Assembly: GCA_964441735.1 (NCBI GenBank)
Contig: CAYTVB010000006.1
Location: forward strand, 1-64,000
From: JASMTM01 sp964441735
Lineage (GTDB): Bacteria; Thermotogota; Thermotogae; Petrotogales; Kosmotogaceae
Length of the DNA: 64,000 nt
Direction of reading: 5' to 3'
Below, piece after piece: positions 54,148 to 63,180 of this stretch. The translations under genes were made by a program, and so were the position numbers. Positions within the stretch are counted from its first letter, which is position 1, and each line of letters begins with the position of its first letter. A model generated the notes under the pieces. It made no database searches and was not told the DNA's origin. It saw nothing but the letters and a program-made list of their open reading frames with translations.

Positions 54148-54160
54148 GTAATACCCCCCC

Positions 54161-54613
54161 TTAAAGTTTCTTCTTTTCTTCCTTTGTGTACTTTTTTGCT
54201 ATCTTATCCAGTACACCATTTACAAACTTTCCGTCTTGTTGAGTGGCATACATTTTCGCAATTTCTATCGCTTCATTTAACGTTACCTCTATTGGAACAT
54301 CATCTTCATAAAGGAGTTCATAGGTTCCCAACCTTAAAACATTTTTATCTACTGATGCGAGTCGATTTAGTGTCCAGTTTGATAGTGATTCATCTATTAT
54401 CTCGTCAAGATGATTTTTATTATTAATTATTCCTTTCAGATACCTTCTGGCTAATTTAGCAAGATCATTACTCAAAAGGAAATCCGAAAGTTCTTTGTCA
54501 AGATATTCATTGGTAATATCAATATCATTGTGAAAATCATATTGATATATCGCTCTAAAAACAATATCGCGCATCCTTCTTCTACCGTATATTCGTCCCT
54601 TATTGAAGTCCAT
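54161..54613 (-). CDS. nusB: Transcription antitermination factor NusB
   Basis: A 150-residue helical RNA-binding protein that pairs with NusE (S10) on boxA to keep rRNA transcription going. RRMRDIVFRAIYQYDFHND at the start and VDKNVLRLGTYELLYEDDVP with EVTLNEAIEIAKMYATQQDGKFVNGVLDKI at the end fit the family. Its position between asp23 and folD/fhs matches the Bacillus yqhY-nusB-folD order. Confidence 0.93.
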   Translation of the reverse strand: MDFNKGRIYGRRRMRDIVFRAIYQYDFHNDIDITNEYLDKELSDFLLSNDLAKLARRYLKGIINNKNHLDEIIDESLSNWTLNRLASVDKNVLRLGTYELLYEDDVPIEVTLNEAIEIAKMYATQQDGKFVNGVLDKIAKKYTKEEKKKL

Positions 54614-54630
54614 ATATCCCTTTCAGAAAA

Positions 54631-55011
54631 CTATTCTTCCGTTTCCTCCTCTTCGGCTGGCTCCTGTTCTTCGACAACCTCTTCAAAAATATTCGAAACT
54701 CTCACAAATACTTCATCTACTTTTATTCCACTAAAGTTCTCCACATCTTCCTTGATTTTCTTCTGAAGCTGTCTACAATATTCTGGAATAGATTCACCAT
54801 ATTTTACTCGTGTATTTACTGTGATCTTAATGGCGTTTATTCCTTCTTCACCTTCGTCTGTTTCAACCTCTATTTTTCCCCTTGCTTCTTTTTTCCTCTT
54901 TTGATCCTTTGTATCAATCCCATTGAATTCCATGTATGCGTGGATTGCTACATCTTTAATGACAACATCAGATATCTCAATTCTTCCCAGTTCATTTTCG
55001 CCATATTTCAT
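54631..55011 (-). CDS. Asp23/Gls24-family protein (YqhY-like)
   Basis: About 126 residues. The Asp23 core (LGRIEISDVVIKDVAIHAYM, then INAIKITVNTRVKYGESIPE) is followed by a very acidic tail (VVEEQEPAEEEETEE). A first ATG at 55017 lies on the GGGAGGT site; ATG at 55011, 7 bases after it, is the start. In Bacillus yqhY sits in the same place next to nusB and is linked to acetyl-CoA carboxylase balance; applying that here is inference. A second Asp23 paralogue is at 49427-49768. Confidence 0.85.
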   Translation of the reverse strand: MKYGENELGRIEISDVVIKDVAIHAYMEFNGIDTKDQKRKKEARGKIEVETDEGEEGINAIKITVNTRVKYGESIPEYCRQLQKKIKEDVENFSGIKVDEVFVRVSNIFEEVVEEQEPAEEEETEE

Positions 55012-55041
55012 AGTCATACCTCCCTGTTTAATTCTGATTAT

Positions 55042-55599
55042 TTATGCTTTCTCAACATACTCACCGGTTTTGGTATTGACACGAATTTTGTCTCCATTCT
55101 CAACAAAAAAGGGTAGGGTAACTTTTAACCCAGTATCACATATCGCTGGCTTTCCGCCTCCTGAAGCAGTGTCACCTTTGAAATTGGGCGCTGTGTCCAC
55201 GACTTCAAGTACCACTGTATTGGGCAAAACTATATTTATAGGTTTATGGTCATGAAGTTGGAGATACAGTTCCATATTTTCTCTAAGGTAATAAACATTA
55301 TCGCCAACCATATCTTCTTCAACGGGATACTGTTCAAAGGTTTCGAGATCCATAAAATAGTAGAGTTTTCCATCTTTGTATAGGTATTGTACTGACCTCA
55401 ATGTCAGCTGCGCTTCTTCTACTTTGTCACCGCTGTTAAATTTGAACTCCCTTACATAATTAGTGTCAACATTTTTCAGTTTGGTTCTTATTATTCCGCT
55501 TCCTCTTGCTGTAAAATGCTTATTTACATCAAGTACCATATATATTTCATCATCTATCAGTAAGGCCATACCCTTTTTTATTGAACCAACATCTACCAA
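55042..55599 (-). CDS. efp: Elongation factor P
   Basis: A 185-residue three-domain factor that rescues ribosomes stalled at polyproline. The N-terminal domain has VGSIKKGMALLIDDEIYMVL; the loop that reaches the peptidyl centre is HFTARGSG with Arg32 at the tip rather than Lys as in E. coli. The C-terminal SFKGDT-like motif (NFKGDTASGGGKPA) and the end TGEYVEKA are normal. Arg at this site is rhamnosylated by EarP in some bacteria, but no earP is in the window. TTG start after GGGGGTG. Confidence 0.95.
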   Translation of the reverse strand: MVDVGSIKKGMALLIDDEIYMVLDVNKHFTARGSGIIRTKLKNVDTNYVREFKFNSGDKVEEAQLTLRSVQYLYKDGKLYYFMDLETFEQYPVEEDMVGDNVYYLRENMELYLQLHDHKPINIVLPNTVVLEVVDTAPNFKGDTASGGGKPAICDTGLKVTLPFFVENGDKIRVNTKTGEYVEKA

Positions 55600-55618
55600 A
55601 TTTTACACCCCCAAACCA

Positions 55619-56701
55619 TTACAATGATTGCATATCTCTATTAAGTGTTGTAAGAACTTCGCAACAGTCCTTTTTTATGACCACATCGTCTTCAATACGT
55701 ACACCAAATTCATCTGGTATATATATTCCAGGCTCTATTGTAATCACAGCGTTTTCTGGCAGCGGATCTTCGTTTCTTGTACTGGCACCTGGATTTTCAT
55801 GCACTTCCATACCCAGACCATGTCCCAATCCGTGTCCAAAGTATTCTCCAAATCCCTCATCTTCAATAATTCTTTGTGCAATATTGTGTAAATCAACACC
55901 TTTCATTCCAGCTTTTGCCTCTTCTCTTGCTTTTTTTTGAGCTTTTTGCACAATCTCATAAACCTTTTTCATTTTAGGTGTTGCTTCACCTACTAAGAAC
56001 GTTCTGGTGATATCAGAGCAATAACCATCAACCATGGCACCATAATCAATAAGTACAAATTCTCCGTTCTCAATTTTTTTGCTTGATGGCATTCCATGTA
56101 CCAGAGCGCTTCTCTTTCCTGAAACTACAATTGTTTCAAAAGAAGGTTTTCCACCTTTTTTGTAGATTTCAAAATTAATTCTTGCTGCAACCTCATTTTC
56201 AGTGTTTCCAGCTCTGATATATTTCATTGATGATTTTAACGCTGATTCGGCTACTTTTACCGCTTCTTTAATTTTGCCGATTTCATCATTTGATTTAATA
56301 GAACGCAATTCTTTTATCAAGTCATCTATTTCAATTTTTTCTGTTTCAAGTGGTTTAACATATTCTATAAAATGATTGTGAGTAATTCTTTCTGCTTCAT
56401 ATCCAAGTTTTTTCACCCTATTTGAATCAACCAGATCATAAAGTGTTTTTTTTAGTTGTTCTTTCCCATCTGTATAAGGTATCAACTTAAATGCTGATTG
56501 TTCCTTCACCTGTGTAAAATATCTTGAATCCGTAATTATATAACTCTTATCCTCAGTAATGAATAGAATTGCAAATGAGCCTGAAAAACCTGATAAATAC
56601 CAGGTTGTGGCCCTATTACTGCCTTCAAAATTATAGATCAAAACAGCGTCGATACTATTTTCTTCCATTTTTTCTCTTAATTTTTGTAATCTGTCTTCCA
56701 T
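55619..56701 (-). CDS. pepP: Xaa-Pro aminopeptidase (M24B)
   Basis: A 360-residue pita-bread metallopeptidase that removes an N-terminal residue preceding proline. The creatinase-like N-domain runs to about 130; metal ligands are the two Asp of LIDYGAMVDGYCSDITRTF near 212-225, His in FGEYFGHGLGHGLG near 287, and two Glu in ITIEPGIYIP and GVRIEDDVV near 322 and 336. It lies next to efp, as yqhT does in Bacillus. GGAGG precedes the ATG. Confidence 0.94.
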   Translation of the reverse strand: MEDRLQKLREKMEENSIDAVLIYNFEGSNRATTWYLSGFSGSFAILFITEDKSYIITDSRYFTQVKEQSAFKLIPYTDGKEQLKKTLYDLVDSNRVKKLGYEAERITHNHFIEYVKPLETEKIEIDDLIKELRSIKSNDEIGKIKEAVKVAESALKSSMKYIRAGNTENEVAARINFEIYKKGGKPSFETIVVSGKRSALVHGMPSSKKIENGEFVLIDYGAMVDGYCSDITRTFLVGEATPKMKKVYEIVQKAQKKAREEAKAGMKGVDLHNIAQRIIEDEGFGEYFGHGLGHGLGMEVHENPGASTRNEDPLPENAVITIEPGIYIPDEFGVRIEDDVVIKKDCCEVLTTLNRDMQSL

Positions 56702-56755
56702 TTCAAACCTCCATAAATATTAATACCACATATAAAATTATATCACTCGATATCC

Positions 56756-59233
56756 TTATTGATTGTCAAACAACGTTGTTTGATCACGGTGCATCTTTTT
56801 TTTCTTTTTTTGTTTTATTTTTGTAAGTTCATCTGTCGATAAAACTTTGACTGTTTTATCAATAGCACTTGTTCTAACGATTACTTTTAGTATCTCTGAT
56901 GCCCTATCAAGTACCAACTCAGGTATTCCTGCAAGTCTTGCCACTTCAATACCATGTGATCTACTGGCAACTCCTGATTTTAGTTTGTGCAGGAAAATTA
57001 TCTCTCCGTCTCTCTCGGCAACCTTTATAGTCAGGTTGTTTATATTCTCATACATTGAAGATAATTCTGTAAGTTCTGTAAAGTGTGTAGCGAATATTGT
57101 ATGGCATCCTATGGCTTCATGAATATACTCAGACACTGCCCAGGCTATACTGATACCATCAAATGTGCTTGTTCCACGTCCTACCTCATCAAGAACAACA
57201 AGACTATTTTCAGTGGCTTTAGATAGTATGGTTGCAGTCTCCATCATTTCTACCAAAAATGTTGAAACTCCACCAGCAATATCGTCTCTCGCACCTATTC
57301 GAGTAAAAACCCTATCATATACAGGCATAACTGCATCTTCTGCAGGAACAAAGGACCCTATCTGAGCCATTATGGTATTCAATGCTACCTGTCTAATAAA
57401 TGTAGATTTACCGCTCATATTAGGCCCCGTTAGTATGTAAAAAGAATTCTCTTTTTCAAAGAATACATCATTATTCACAAAATCATTGACAAAGTTTTCA
57501 ACTACGGGATGTCTGGATTTCTTCAGATACATCTTTTTCTCTCCGGAGAAAGCCGGTCTACAGTACTTTCTTCGTTTTGCAATATAGGCTAAAGATTGGT
57601 AAACATCGAGTTCAGACAATAATTCAGCAACCCGTTTGAACTTCCTTAACGATTTGACAAGTTCACTGCAGATATCATCAAAGATTACGCGTTCAAGCTC
57701 CTCTATTCTTTCAGTAGCACCCAATACTTTTTCTTCAAATTCTTTTATCTCGGGGGTTATATAGCGTTCAGCGTTAACAAGTGTTTGTTTCCTCGTATAG
57801 TAATCGGGTACTTTATCAATTTGTCCTTTAGGTACTTCTACAAAATAACCAAAGACTTTATTGTATTTAACCTTCAAATTATTTATTCCACTTTTTTCTT
57901 TTTCCTGTTTTTCAAATTCTTTTAAACGTTTTTTAGAATTATCGAGCAATTCCCTTAGCTCATCAAGTTCTTCATTGAATCCATACCCTATTACTTCACC
58001 ACTTCCTACTGTTGATGAAGGTTCTTCCATCATTCCTCTTTTAAGAAGCATCTTTTCTTTTTGAATTTCAGGAAAATTGTCAACCATTTCGTCAAAAACA
58101 CTTAAGGTTTTTAGCAGCTCAAGAATTTCCGGTAGTACCTGAAATGTTCTTTGCATCGACTGCAAATCCCTTGGAATAGCCTTGCCTGTTGCCAGGCGGG
58201 AAACAATACGTTCAATATCATACACATCTTTGAGATATGTTTTGAGGTTATTTAAAACCTCATCGTTATGAACCAACGATTCCACAAAATCCAGTCTTTT
58301 CTCAATCTCTTTTCTATTGTTTAAAGGGTTGAGTATCCATTCTTTGAGCTTTCTTGAGCCCATAGAGGTCGACGTAGCTTTTAATGAATTATAAAGCGAT
58401 CCTTTTTTCCTTGAAGGAAATAATGACAGATTTTCAATGGTATCACTATCGATGTACATTTTGTCGGAGCTCATTAACGAACGAGGATAATTTAGATGCT
58501 TTAGTACATCAAGATGAGTTCCTTCAAGATATTTGAAAAGTGCACCAAGAACAATGATTTCTTCTTTTGACAGTTCAAGAAATTCAGGAGAAACGATATC
58601 ATAAAAACTCTTTACATATTCGATACTTGAGGAATACGCAAAATTCCAGTTCTCAAGGTATTCCGTAAAAATTTCAGTATTTGCAGGGATAATATATTTC
58701 CTTCTATCTTTAAGACTCTCCTGTAATATTAGTTGAGCAGGATTAATTTTGTTTATCATATCAGAAATGTTTTCAGGTTCATCTGTTTTAGCTATACCAA
58801 GATCACCCGTTGATATATCAGCTGCAATAAATATGTATTCATCCTCCATGAGCGACACAAGTACAATATAATTGTTCACTTCCGAATTCAACAGGTTTTC
58901 CTCTATGATTGTTCCAGGTGTTATTATCCTTGTTACTTCTCTTTTTACGAGTTTTTTGCTTTTTGATGCTTCTTCTACCTGATCACATATTGCGATCTTG
59001 TATCCTGCATCAATCAGTTTTTTTAAATATTGATCAAGTGAGTGATAAGGAACACCAGCCATAGGGTATCCATTTCTGGAAGTTAGAACAATTTGTGTTG
59101 CTTCCGAAAGCAATCTTGCATCGTCAAAAAAGGCTTCATAAAAATCGCCTAATCTGAACAAAAGGAGCGCATCTTTATATTTACTTTTTATATTTTGATA
59201 TTGCTCCATCATTGGAGTTAATTTTTCACTCAT
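56756..59233 (-). CDS. mutS: DNA mismatch repair protein MutS
   Basis: About 825 residues. The mismatch-wedge motif GDFYEAF near 33 has the Phe-x-Glu; connector, lever and clamp domains follow; the ATPase has Walker A LTGPNMSGKSTF near 604, DEVGRGTSTFDG near 685 and ATHFTELTEL. The C-terminus ends in QTTLFDNQ, which looks like a sliding-clamp-binding QxxLF motif. An in-frame ATG at 59254 lies before GGAG; ATG at 59233, 7 bases after it, is the start. No mutL is in the window. A GC-rich hairpin lies just before the gene. Confidence 0.96.
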   Translation of the reverse strand: MSEKLTPMMEQYQNIKSKYKDALLLFRLGDFYEAFFDDARLLSEATQIVLTSRNGYPMAGVPYHSLDQYLKKLIDAGYKIAICDQVEEASKSKKLVKREVTRIITPGTIIEENLLNSEVNNYIVLVSLMEDEYIFIAADISTGDLGIAKTDEPENISDMINKINPAQLILQESLKDRRKYIIPANTEIFTEYLENWNFAYSSSIEYVKSFYDIVSPEFLELSKEEIIVLGALFKYLEGTHLDVLKHLNYPRSLMSSDKMYIDSDTIENLSLFPSRKKGSLYNSLKATSTSMGSRKLKEWILNPLNNRKEIEKRLDFVESLVHNDEVLNNLKTYLKDVYDIERIVSRLATGKAIPRDLQSMQRTFQVLPEILELLKTLSVFDEMVDNFPEIQKEKMLLKRGMMEEPSSTVGSGEVIGYGFNEELDELRELLDNSKKRLKEFEKQEKEKSGINNLKVKYNKVFGYFVEVPKGQIDKVPDYYTRKQTLVNAERYITPEIKEFEEKVLGATERIEELERVIFDDICSELVKSLRKFKRVAELLSELDVYQSLAYIAKRRKYCRPAFSGEKKMYLKKSRHPVVENFVNDFVNNDVFFEKENSFYILTGPNMSGKSTFIRQVALNTIMAQIGSFVPAEDAVMPVYDRVFTRIGARDDIAGGVSTFLVEMMETATILSKATENSLVVLDEVGRGTSTFDGISIAWAVSEYIHEAIGCHTIFATHFTELTELSSMYENINNLTIKVAERDGEIIFLHKLKSGVASRSHGIEVARLAGIPELVLDRASEILKVIVRTSAIDKTVKVLSTDELTKIKQKKKKKMHRDQTTLFDNQ

Positions 59234-59249
59234 ATTAACACTCCAAAAC

Positions 59250-59278
59250 AACATTAAAAGCCGGCGCCAGGCGCCGGC
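59250..59278 (-). terminator. GC-rich hairpin terminator between clpP and mutS
   Basis: GCCGGCGCC (59260-59268) and GGCGCCGGC (59270-59278) form a near-perfect GC stem; on the minus strand CTTTTAATGTTGTTTT follows. The mutS ATG is only 26 bases from the stem, so mutS must rely on read-through or on a promoter inside clpP. Confidence 0.8.
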
Positions 59279-59296
59279 AGATATTCGATTAACTTA

Positions 59297-59902
59297 TTAC
59301 TTTTTAGCTGTGCTTTTTAGCTTTTGATGTTCAATAACCTTATCAATAATGCCATACTCAACTGCGTCTTCAGAACTCATAAAAAGGTCTCTATCAGTAT
59401 CGCGTTCAATCTTTTCTTTATCCTGGCCGGTATGAAGACTCAGTATTGTATTTAGTTGATCTTTAATTGTAAGCAGTTCTTTGGTTCTTATTTCAATATC
59501 TCTAGCTGTTCCCTCTGTACCTCCCCAGGGTTGATGTATCATTATTCTTGAATGGGGCAGAGCAAAACGTTTGTTCTTTGTTCCACCAGCAAGTATTATT
59601 GCTCCCATTGAAGCAGCTGTGCCAATACATATAGTTGTTATATCAGGTTTTACATACTGCATTGTGTCATAAATTGCCAGACCCGGGTTTACAGATCCAC
59701 CAGGGGTATTTATATATATACTTATATCCTTTTCAGGGTCTTCTGATTCAAGAAATAAAAGCTGCGCCACAATAATATTTGATATTTCATCATCAATAGG
59801 CCATCCCAGAAAAACAATTCGTTCACTGAGTAATTTCGTAAAAATATCGTAAATTCTTTCTCCTTTTCCTTTGTTTTCTACTACATAAGGTACTACTGGC
59901 AT
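59297..59902 (-). CDS. clpP: ATP-dependent Clp protease proteolytic subunit
   Basis: About 201 residues of the tetradecameric serine protease that degrades substrates delivered by ClpX or ClpA/C. The catalytic Ser is in GTAASMGAIIL near 97, His in RIMIHQPWGG near 122, and Asp near 171 (ERDTDRDLFM). YINTPGGSVNPGLAIYDTMQ is also diagnostic. A GTG at 59917 is in frame but AAAGGAAG touches it; ATG at 59902 (MPVVPYV) is the likelier start. It follows the RemA-like gene closely. Confidence 0.94.
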   Translation of the reverse strand: MPVVPYVVENKGKGERIYDIFTKLLSERIVFLGWPIDDEISNIIVAQLLFLESEDPEKDISIYINTPGGSVNPGLAIYDTMQYVKPDITTICIGTAASMGAIILAGGTKNKRFALPHSRIMIHQPWGGTEGTARDIEIRTKELLTIKDQLNTILSLHTGQDKEKIERDTDRDLFMSSEDAVEYGIIDKVIEHQKLKSTAKK

Positions 59903-59923
59903 ATTCTTTAAATCCACCTTCCT

Positions 59924-60193
59924 TTAAACCTCACGGTCAATATTTTCATTATTTTTTTCGCTGAACAGCTTTTCTATTAATTTTTCTGGAGGAAGAAAAG
60001 AGAACATTATGTGTCCGCTTTCGGTAATTAATACCGATCTTGTCCTTTTTCCAAAAGTTAGGTTAACTGTTTTACCGGTTTCCATTCCGTGTTGTTTTAG
60101 ACGTTTTACAATAGAATTTTCTATGGGTAATACTGCAAGGATTTTATCAGTTATTATGAATGAATCAAAGCCGATATTTACAATCTTTGGCAC
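59924..60193 (-). CDS. remA: RemA-like DUF370 regulator
   Basis: An 89-residue DUF370 protein. NIGFDSFIITDKILAVLP near 6-23, then VKRLKQHGMETGKTVNLTFGKRTRSVLIT-like sequence and a C-terminal SFLPPEKLIEKL match RemA, which in Bacillus binds DNA as a ring-shaped oligomer and activates matrix genes. The basic FGKRTRSV stretch is the DNA-binding part. Its targets here are unknown. GTG start after GGGAGGA. TGT-TATAAT on the minus strand (60224-60232) is a likely extended -10 promoter for it and clpP; the gene is divergent from obg. Confidence 0.85.
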   Translation of the reverse strand: MPKIVNIGFDSFIITDKILAVLPIENSIVKRLKQHGMETGKTVNLTFGKRTRSVLITESGHIMFSFLPPEKLIEKLFSEKNNENIDREV

Positions 60194-60257
60194 AATGTCT
60201 TCCTCCCTTCAGCAAACAGTGTTATTATAACATATGAAGGCATTTTGGAGGTGTTTC

Positions 60258-61580
60258 ATGGCTTTCGAAAATGAAAATCTAATTGACACTGCAAAAATTA
60301 CTGTAAAAGCTGGCAGTGGCGGTGATGGCACTGTTTCTTTCAGACGAGAAAAATTTTTACCCCATGGCGGCCCTGATGGTGGAGACGGTGGTAACGGTGG
60401 CAACATTTTTATTATGTCAACAACTGCAAAAAATACGCTAAACGAATTCAGATTCAAAAAGCATTTTAAAGCCGAAAACGGTAAAAACGGAAAACCCGCT
60501 AAAATGACTGGTAGTGATGGAGAAGACGTTATTATAAAGGTTCCAGTAGGAACTGTTATTTATGACAAAAAAACGGGAGAACAGTTAGCTGATTTTGATG
60601 AAGCCAGTCAAATTTTATGCGTGGCAAGAGGAGGCAAAGGAGGCAAGGGTAACATCCATTTTGCCGATGCTGTGAATCAAATTCCCAGGATCTCAGAAAA
60701 TGGTGACCCTGGAGAAACAATGGTTATTTCAATGGAATTGAAATTATTGGCCGATGTAGGTATTATTGGTTTCCCAAATGTAGGAAAATCGACGCTAATT
60801 TCTCATATATCCAATGCAAAACCCAAAATAGCCAACTATCATTTCACCACTCTTGTACCCAATCTTGGTGTAGTTAAAGTCTCAGCCCATACCGGTTACA
60901 TTGTTGCAGATGTTCCCGGTTTAATAAAGGGTGCACATACGGGTGCAGGTCTGGGTGACACATTTTTAAGACATGTAGAAAGGTGCAGTTTACTCATTCA
61001 TTTACTCGATTTATCTGAATCGGAAGGTAGAAAAGCTGATGAAGATTATTTTGCTATAAGGAATGAACTAAAAGCTCACAGCGAAAAACTTGCAGAGAAA
61101 AATGAAATAGTTGTTGCAAACAAGTGTGATGTTCTTTCAGAAGATGAAATGAGTACAAAAATTAAAAGAATAGAAGGCAAAATTGATAAGAAAATTATCC
61201 CAATATCAGCGATTACCGGTTTTAATATCAATGAATTAAAGAAAGATATTATAGAACAATTGAAGAAAACCAAAACCTTTTATCAGCATTTTCGTAAGGT
61301 ATCATTACCAGAAGTTGATAAACCAAAGGTAAAACCGGTTTCGAGATCAATACCTGAGGGCGATGTCATTCACATTACCAAAAATTCAAAAGGTTATTTT
61401 GTTGTTGAAGGGCCTCTTGTAGAATACTTTACGAATAAATTCAATGTACCGGAAGGGAAAGCTGCCTTCGTAATCAGGCAACTGGAAAGACATGGACTAA
61501 CCGAGAAATTAAAGAGCAAAGGCATTCAAGAAGGGGATACGGTGGTAATCAATGACAAAGAATACGAATTCAAAGAATAA
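60258..61580 (+). CDS. obgE: GTPase Obg/CgtA
   Basis: About 440 residues; late 50S assembly GTPase, also tied to stress signalling. The Gly-rich Obg fold is clear (ITVKAGSGGDGTVSFRREKF, GGPDGGDGGNGG), then the G domain with G1 GFPNVGKSTLI near 170, switch ANYHFTTLVPNLG, G3 VADVPGLIKGAH and G4 VANKCD, then an OCT domain at the C-terminus (GDVIHI to INDKEYEF). An in-frame ATG at 60234 precedes GGAGGTG, so ATG at 60258 is correct. It overlaps nadD by 29 bases. Confidence 0.97.
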   Translation: MAFENENLIDTAKITVKAGSGGDGTVSFRREKFLPHGGPDGGDGGNGGNIFIMSTTAKNTLNEFRFKKHFKAENGKNGKPAKMTGSDGEDVIIKVPVGTVIYDKKTGEQLADFDEASQILCVARGGKGGKGNIHFADAVNQIPRISENGDPGETMVISMELKLLADVGIIGFPNVGKSTLISHISNAKPKIANYHFTTLVPNLGVVKVSAHTGYIVADVPGLIKGAHTGAGLGDTFLRHVERCSLLIHLLDLSESEGRKADEDYFAIRNELKAHSEKLAEKNEIVVANKCDVLSEDEMSTKIKRIEGKIDKKIIPISAITGFNINELKKDIIEQLKKTKTFYQHFRKVSLPEVDKPKVKPVSRSIPEGDVIHITKNSKGYFVVEGPLVEYFTNKFNVPEGKAAFVIRQLERHGLTEKLKSKGIQEGDTVVINDKEYEFKE

Positions 61581-62151
61581 AAAAATTGGGATTTTTGGAG
61601 GGAGCTTTGATCCTCTTCATAATGGTCACCTGATAATTGCATCATATGCAATTGAGCATTTTTCGCTTGATACATTGTTTATTGTTCCTGCTTACATCCC
61701 CCCACATAAAAAGGGTACTTTTGCCCCATTCAGTAAGCGTTTTAACTGGCTAAAAAAAGTGTTCTTTAATTCAACGAAAATTAAAGTAAGTGATTATGAA
61801 GGGAATAATAAAGACATTTCTTATACCATCAAAACGGTTAGACATTTTAATGAAAAATCCGATTCCAAACCATTTTTGATTATTGGCGAAGATAGCTATA
61901 GAGATATTAAAAATTGGCACAAATACCGTGACATACTTGAAGAATCTGTAGTATGTGTTTATCCACGAAATATTCATAAAGATGATGATGTAATAATTGA
62001 TAAAGAATCTCCACTTTTTTTTGATGCACCGTTGATTGATATTTCGTCCTCTTTGATTAGAGAACGGATTTCTAATAAAAAAAGTGTTTTTGGAATGCTG
62101 CCATGTTTAATAAGCAAAGAAGTAGTAGAGTTCTATGAAAAAGTACTGTGA
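61552..62151 (+). CDS. nadD: Nicotinate-nucleotide adenylyltransferase
   Basis: Adenylates nicotinate mononucleotide to deamido-NAD in NAD synthesis. The 199-residue protein has IGIFGGSFDPLHNGHLIIA near 12-30, PPHKKG near 50, the central LIIGEDSYRDIKNWHKY near 102-118, and the nucleotide-binding ISSSLIRERI near 165. It overlaps obg and dusB (17 bases), so the three are one transcript. The obg-nadD order is also common in Firmicutes. Confidence 0.95.
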   Translation: MTKNTNSKNKKIGIFGGSFDPLHNGHLIIASYAIEHFSLDTLFIVPAYIPPHKKGTFAPFSKRFNWLKKVFFNSTKIKVSDYEGNNKDISYTIKTVRHFNEKSDSKPFLIIGEDSYRDIKNWHKYRDILEESVVCVYPRNIHKDDDVIIDKESPLFFDAPLIDISSSLIRERISNKKSVFGMLPCLISKEVVEFYEKVL

Positions 62152-63103
62152 AATCGGTCAGGCTCCTTTAGCTGGATATACAAATGAAGCTATGAGAAAA
62201 ATCGCACTTGAGTACGGTGCTGATTTTGTGTTCAGCGAAATGTTGAGTTGCGAAAGTATAATGCAAAATAATCTGAAAACCCTGAAAATAATACCCAGCA
62301 AACAATGTAGAATTCAACTTTTTACAGCAAAGCCTGAATATATAACCCCGGCAGCAGAAAAACTAAAAAAAATTGCCACATGGTTTGATATTAATGCTGG
62401 ATGTCCGGTAAAAAAAGTTGTTAAGAAAGGTGCAGGAAGTGCTTTATTAAAAGATCTTGACAGACTAAAAATAATGATACGTAATCTAAAATCTGCGGTA
62501 GAAGTGCCGGTGTCAGTTAAACTAAGAATAGGATGGAACAAAGATGAAATTGAAAAAATCGTAGTTGAACTTGCCAAAGAGCAACCCGATGCATTTTTTA
62601 TTCATGGGAGAACATACAAGCAGGGTTTTACTGGTAAAGCAAACTGGAATTCAATCTTTAAAGCAGTGAAAATTCTGAAAGATTCAGGAATCAAAATTTA
62701 TGGTTCTGGCGATTTATTTGAACCCGAAGATATAAAGAAAGCTATTAAAAAATATAAAGTAGATGGCGTTATCATTGCAAGAGGAGCTATTGGTAATCCA
62801 TGGATATTTAGACAAACGAAGGAGCTTTTTGAAAAAAATAGCTATCGACCTGTTGAAGCTAAAGAAAGATTACGTGTGTTTAAAAAACATCTCAAAATGT
62901 TAATTGAGATATTTGGTGAAAGAAAGGGAATTTTTGAATCAAGGAAGTTTTTTGCCTCATACACTAAAGGTTTACAAAACAGCAGAACGATGCGCTCGAA
63001 ATACATGAAGTTGGCAAACATGGAAGATATATATGCTTTTTTAACACAGTACATCAACGATATAAAAAGAAATTCAAACCAGAAACAGGCCAGAAGCTTT
63101 TAG
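62135..63103 (+). CDS. dusB: tRNA-dihydrouridine synthase
   Basis: A 322-residue FMN enzyme that reduces uridines in the tRNA D-loop. APLAGYTNEAMRKIALEYGAD at the N-terminus, the active-site Cys in DINAGCPVKKVVKKGAGSALL near 91, FIHGRTYKQGFTGKANW near 150, and GSGDLFEPEDIKKAI and IARGAIGNPWIF near 210-225 are diagnostic. It is closest to the DusB type, but sequence alone cannot fix which D position it modifies. Third gene after obg and nadD. Confidence 0.93.
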   Translation: MKKYCEIGQAPLAGYTNEAMRKIALEYGADFVFSEMLSCESIMQNNLKTLKIIPSKQCRIQLFTAKPEYITPAAEKLKKIATWFDINAGCPVKKVVKKGAGSALLKDLDRLKIMIRNLKSAVEVPVSVKLRIGWNKDEIEKIVVELAKEQPDAFFIHGRTYKQGFTGKANWNSIFKAVKILKDSGIKIYGSGDLFEPEDIKKAIKKYKVDGVIIARGAIGNPWIFRQTKELFEKNSYRPVEAKERLRVFKKHLKMLIEIFGERKGIFESRKFFASYTKGLQNSRTMRSKYMKLANMEDIYAFLTQYINDIKRNSNQKQARSF

Positions 63104-63180
63104 TTACAAATATTAAAATTTCCTTTGTATTGTTATTTGTTTTAAACTCATAGTGAAACTACAAAAGGAGGTAGTTATAT

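Noticed and set aside
54148..54160. Riboswitch before fhs/folD, ribF or glyQ
   Set aside because: The upstream gaps are too short (13 bases before nusB-fhs boundary, overlap before ribF, 12 bases around glyQ) to hold an aptamer.
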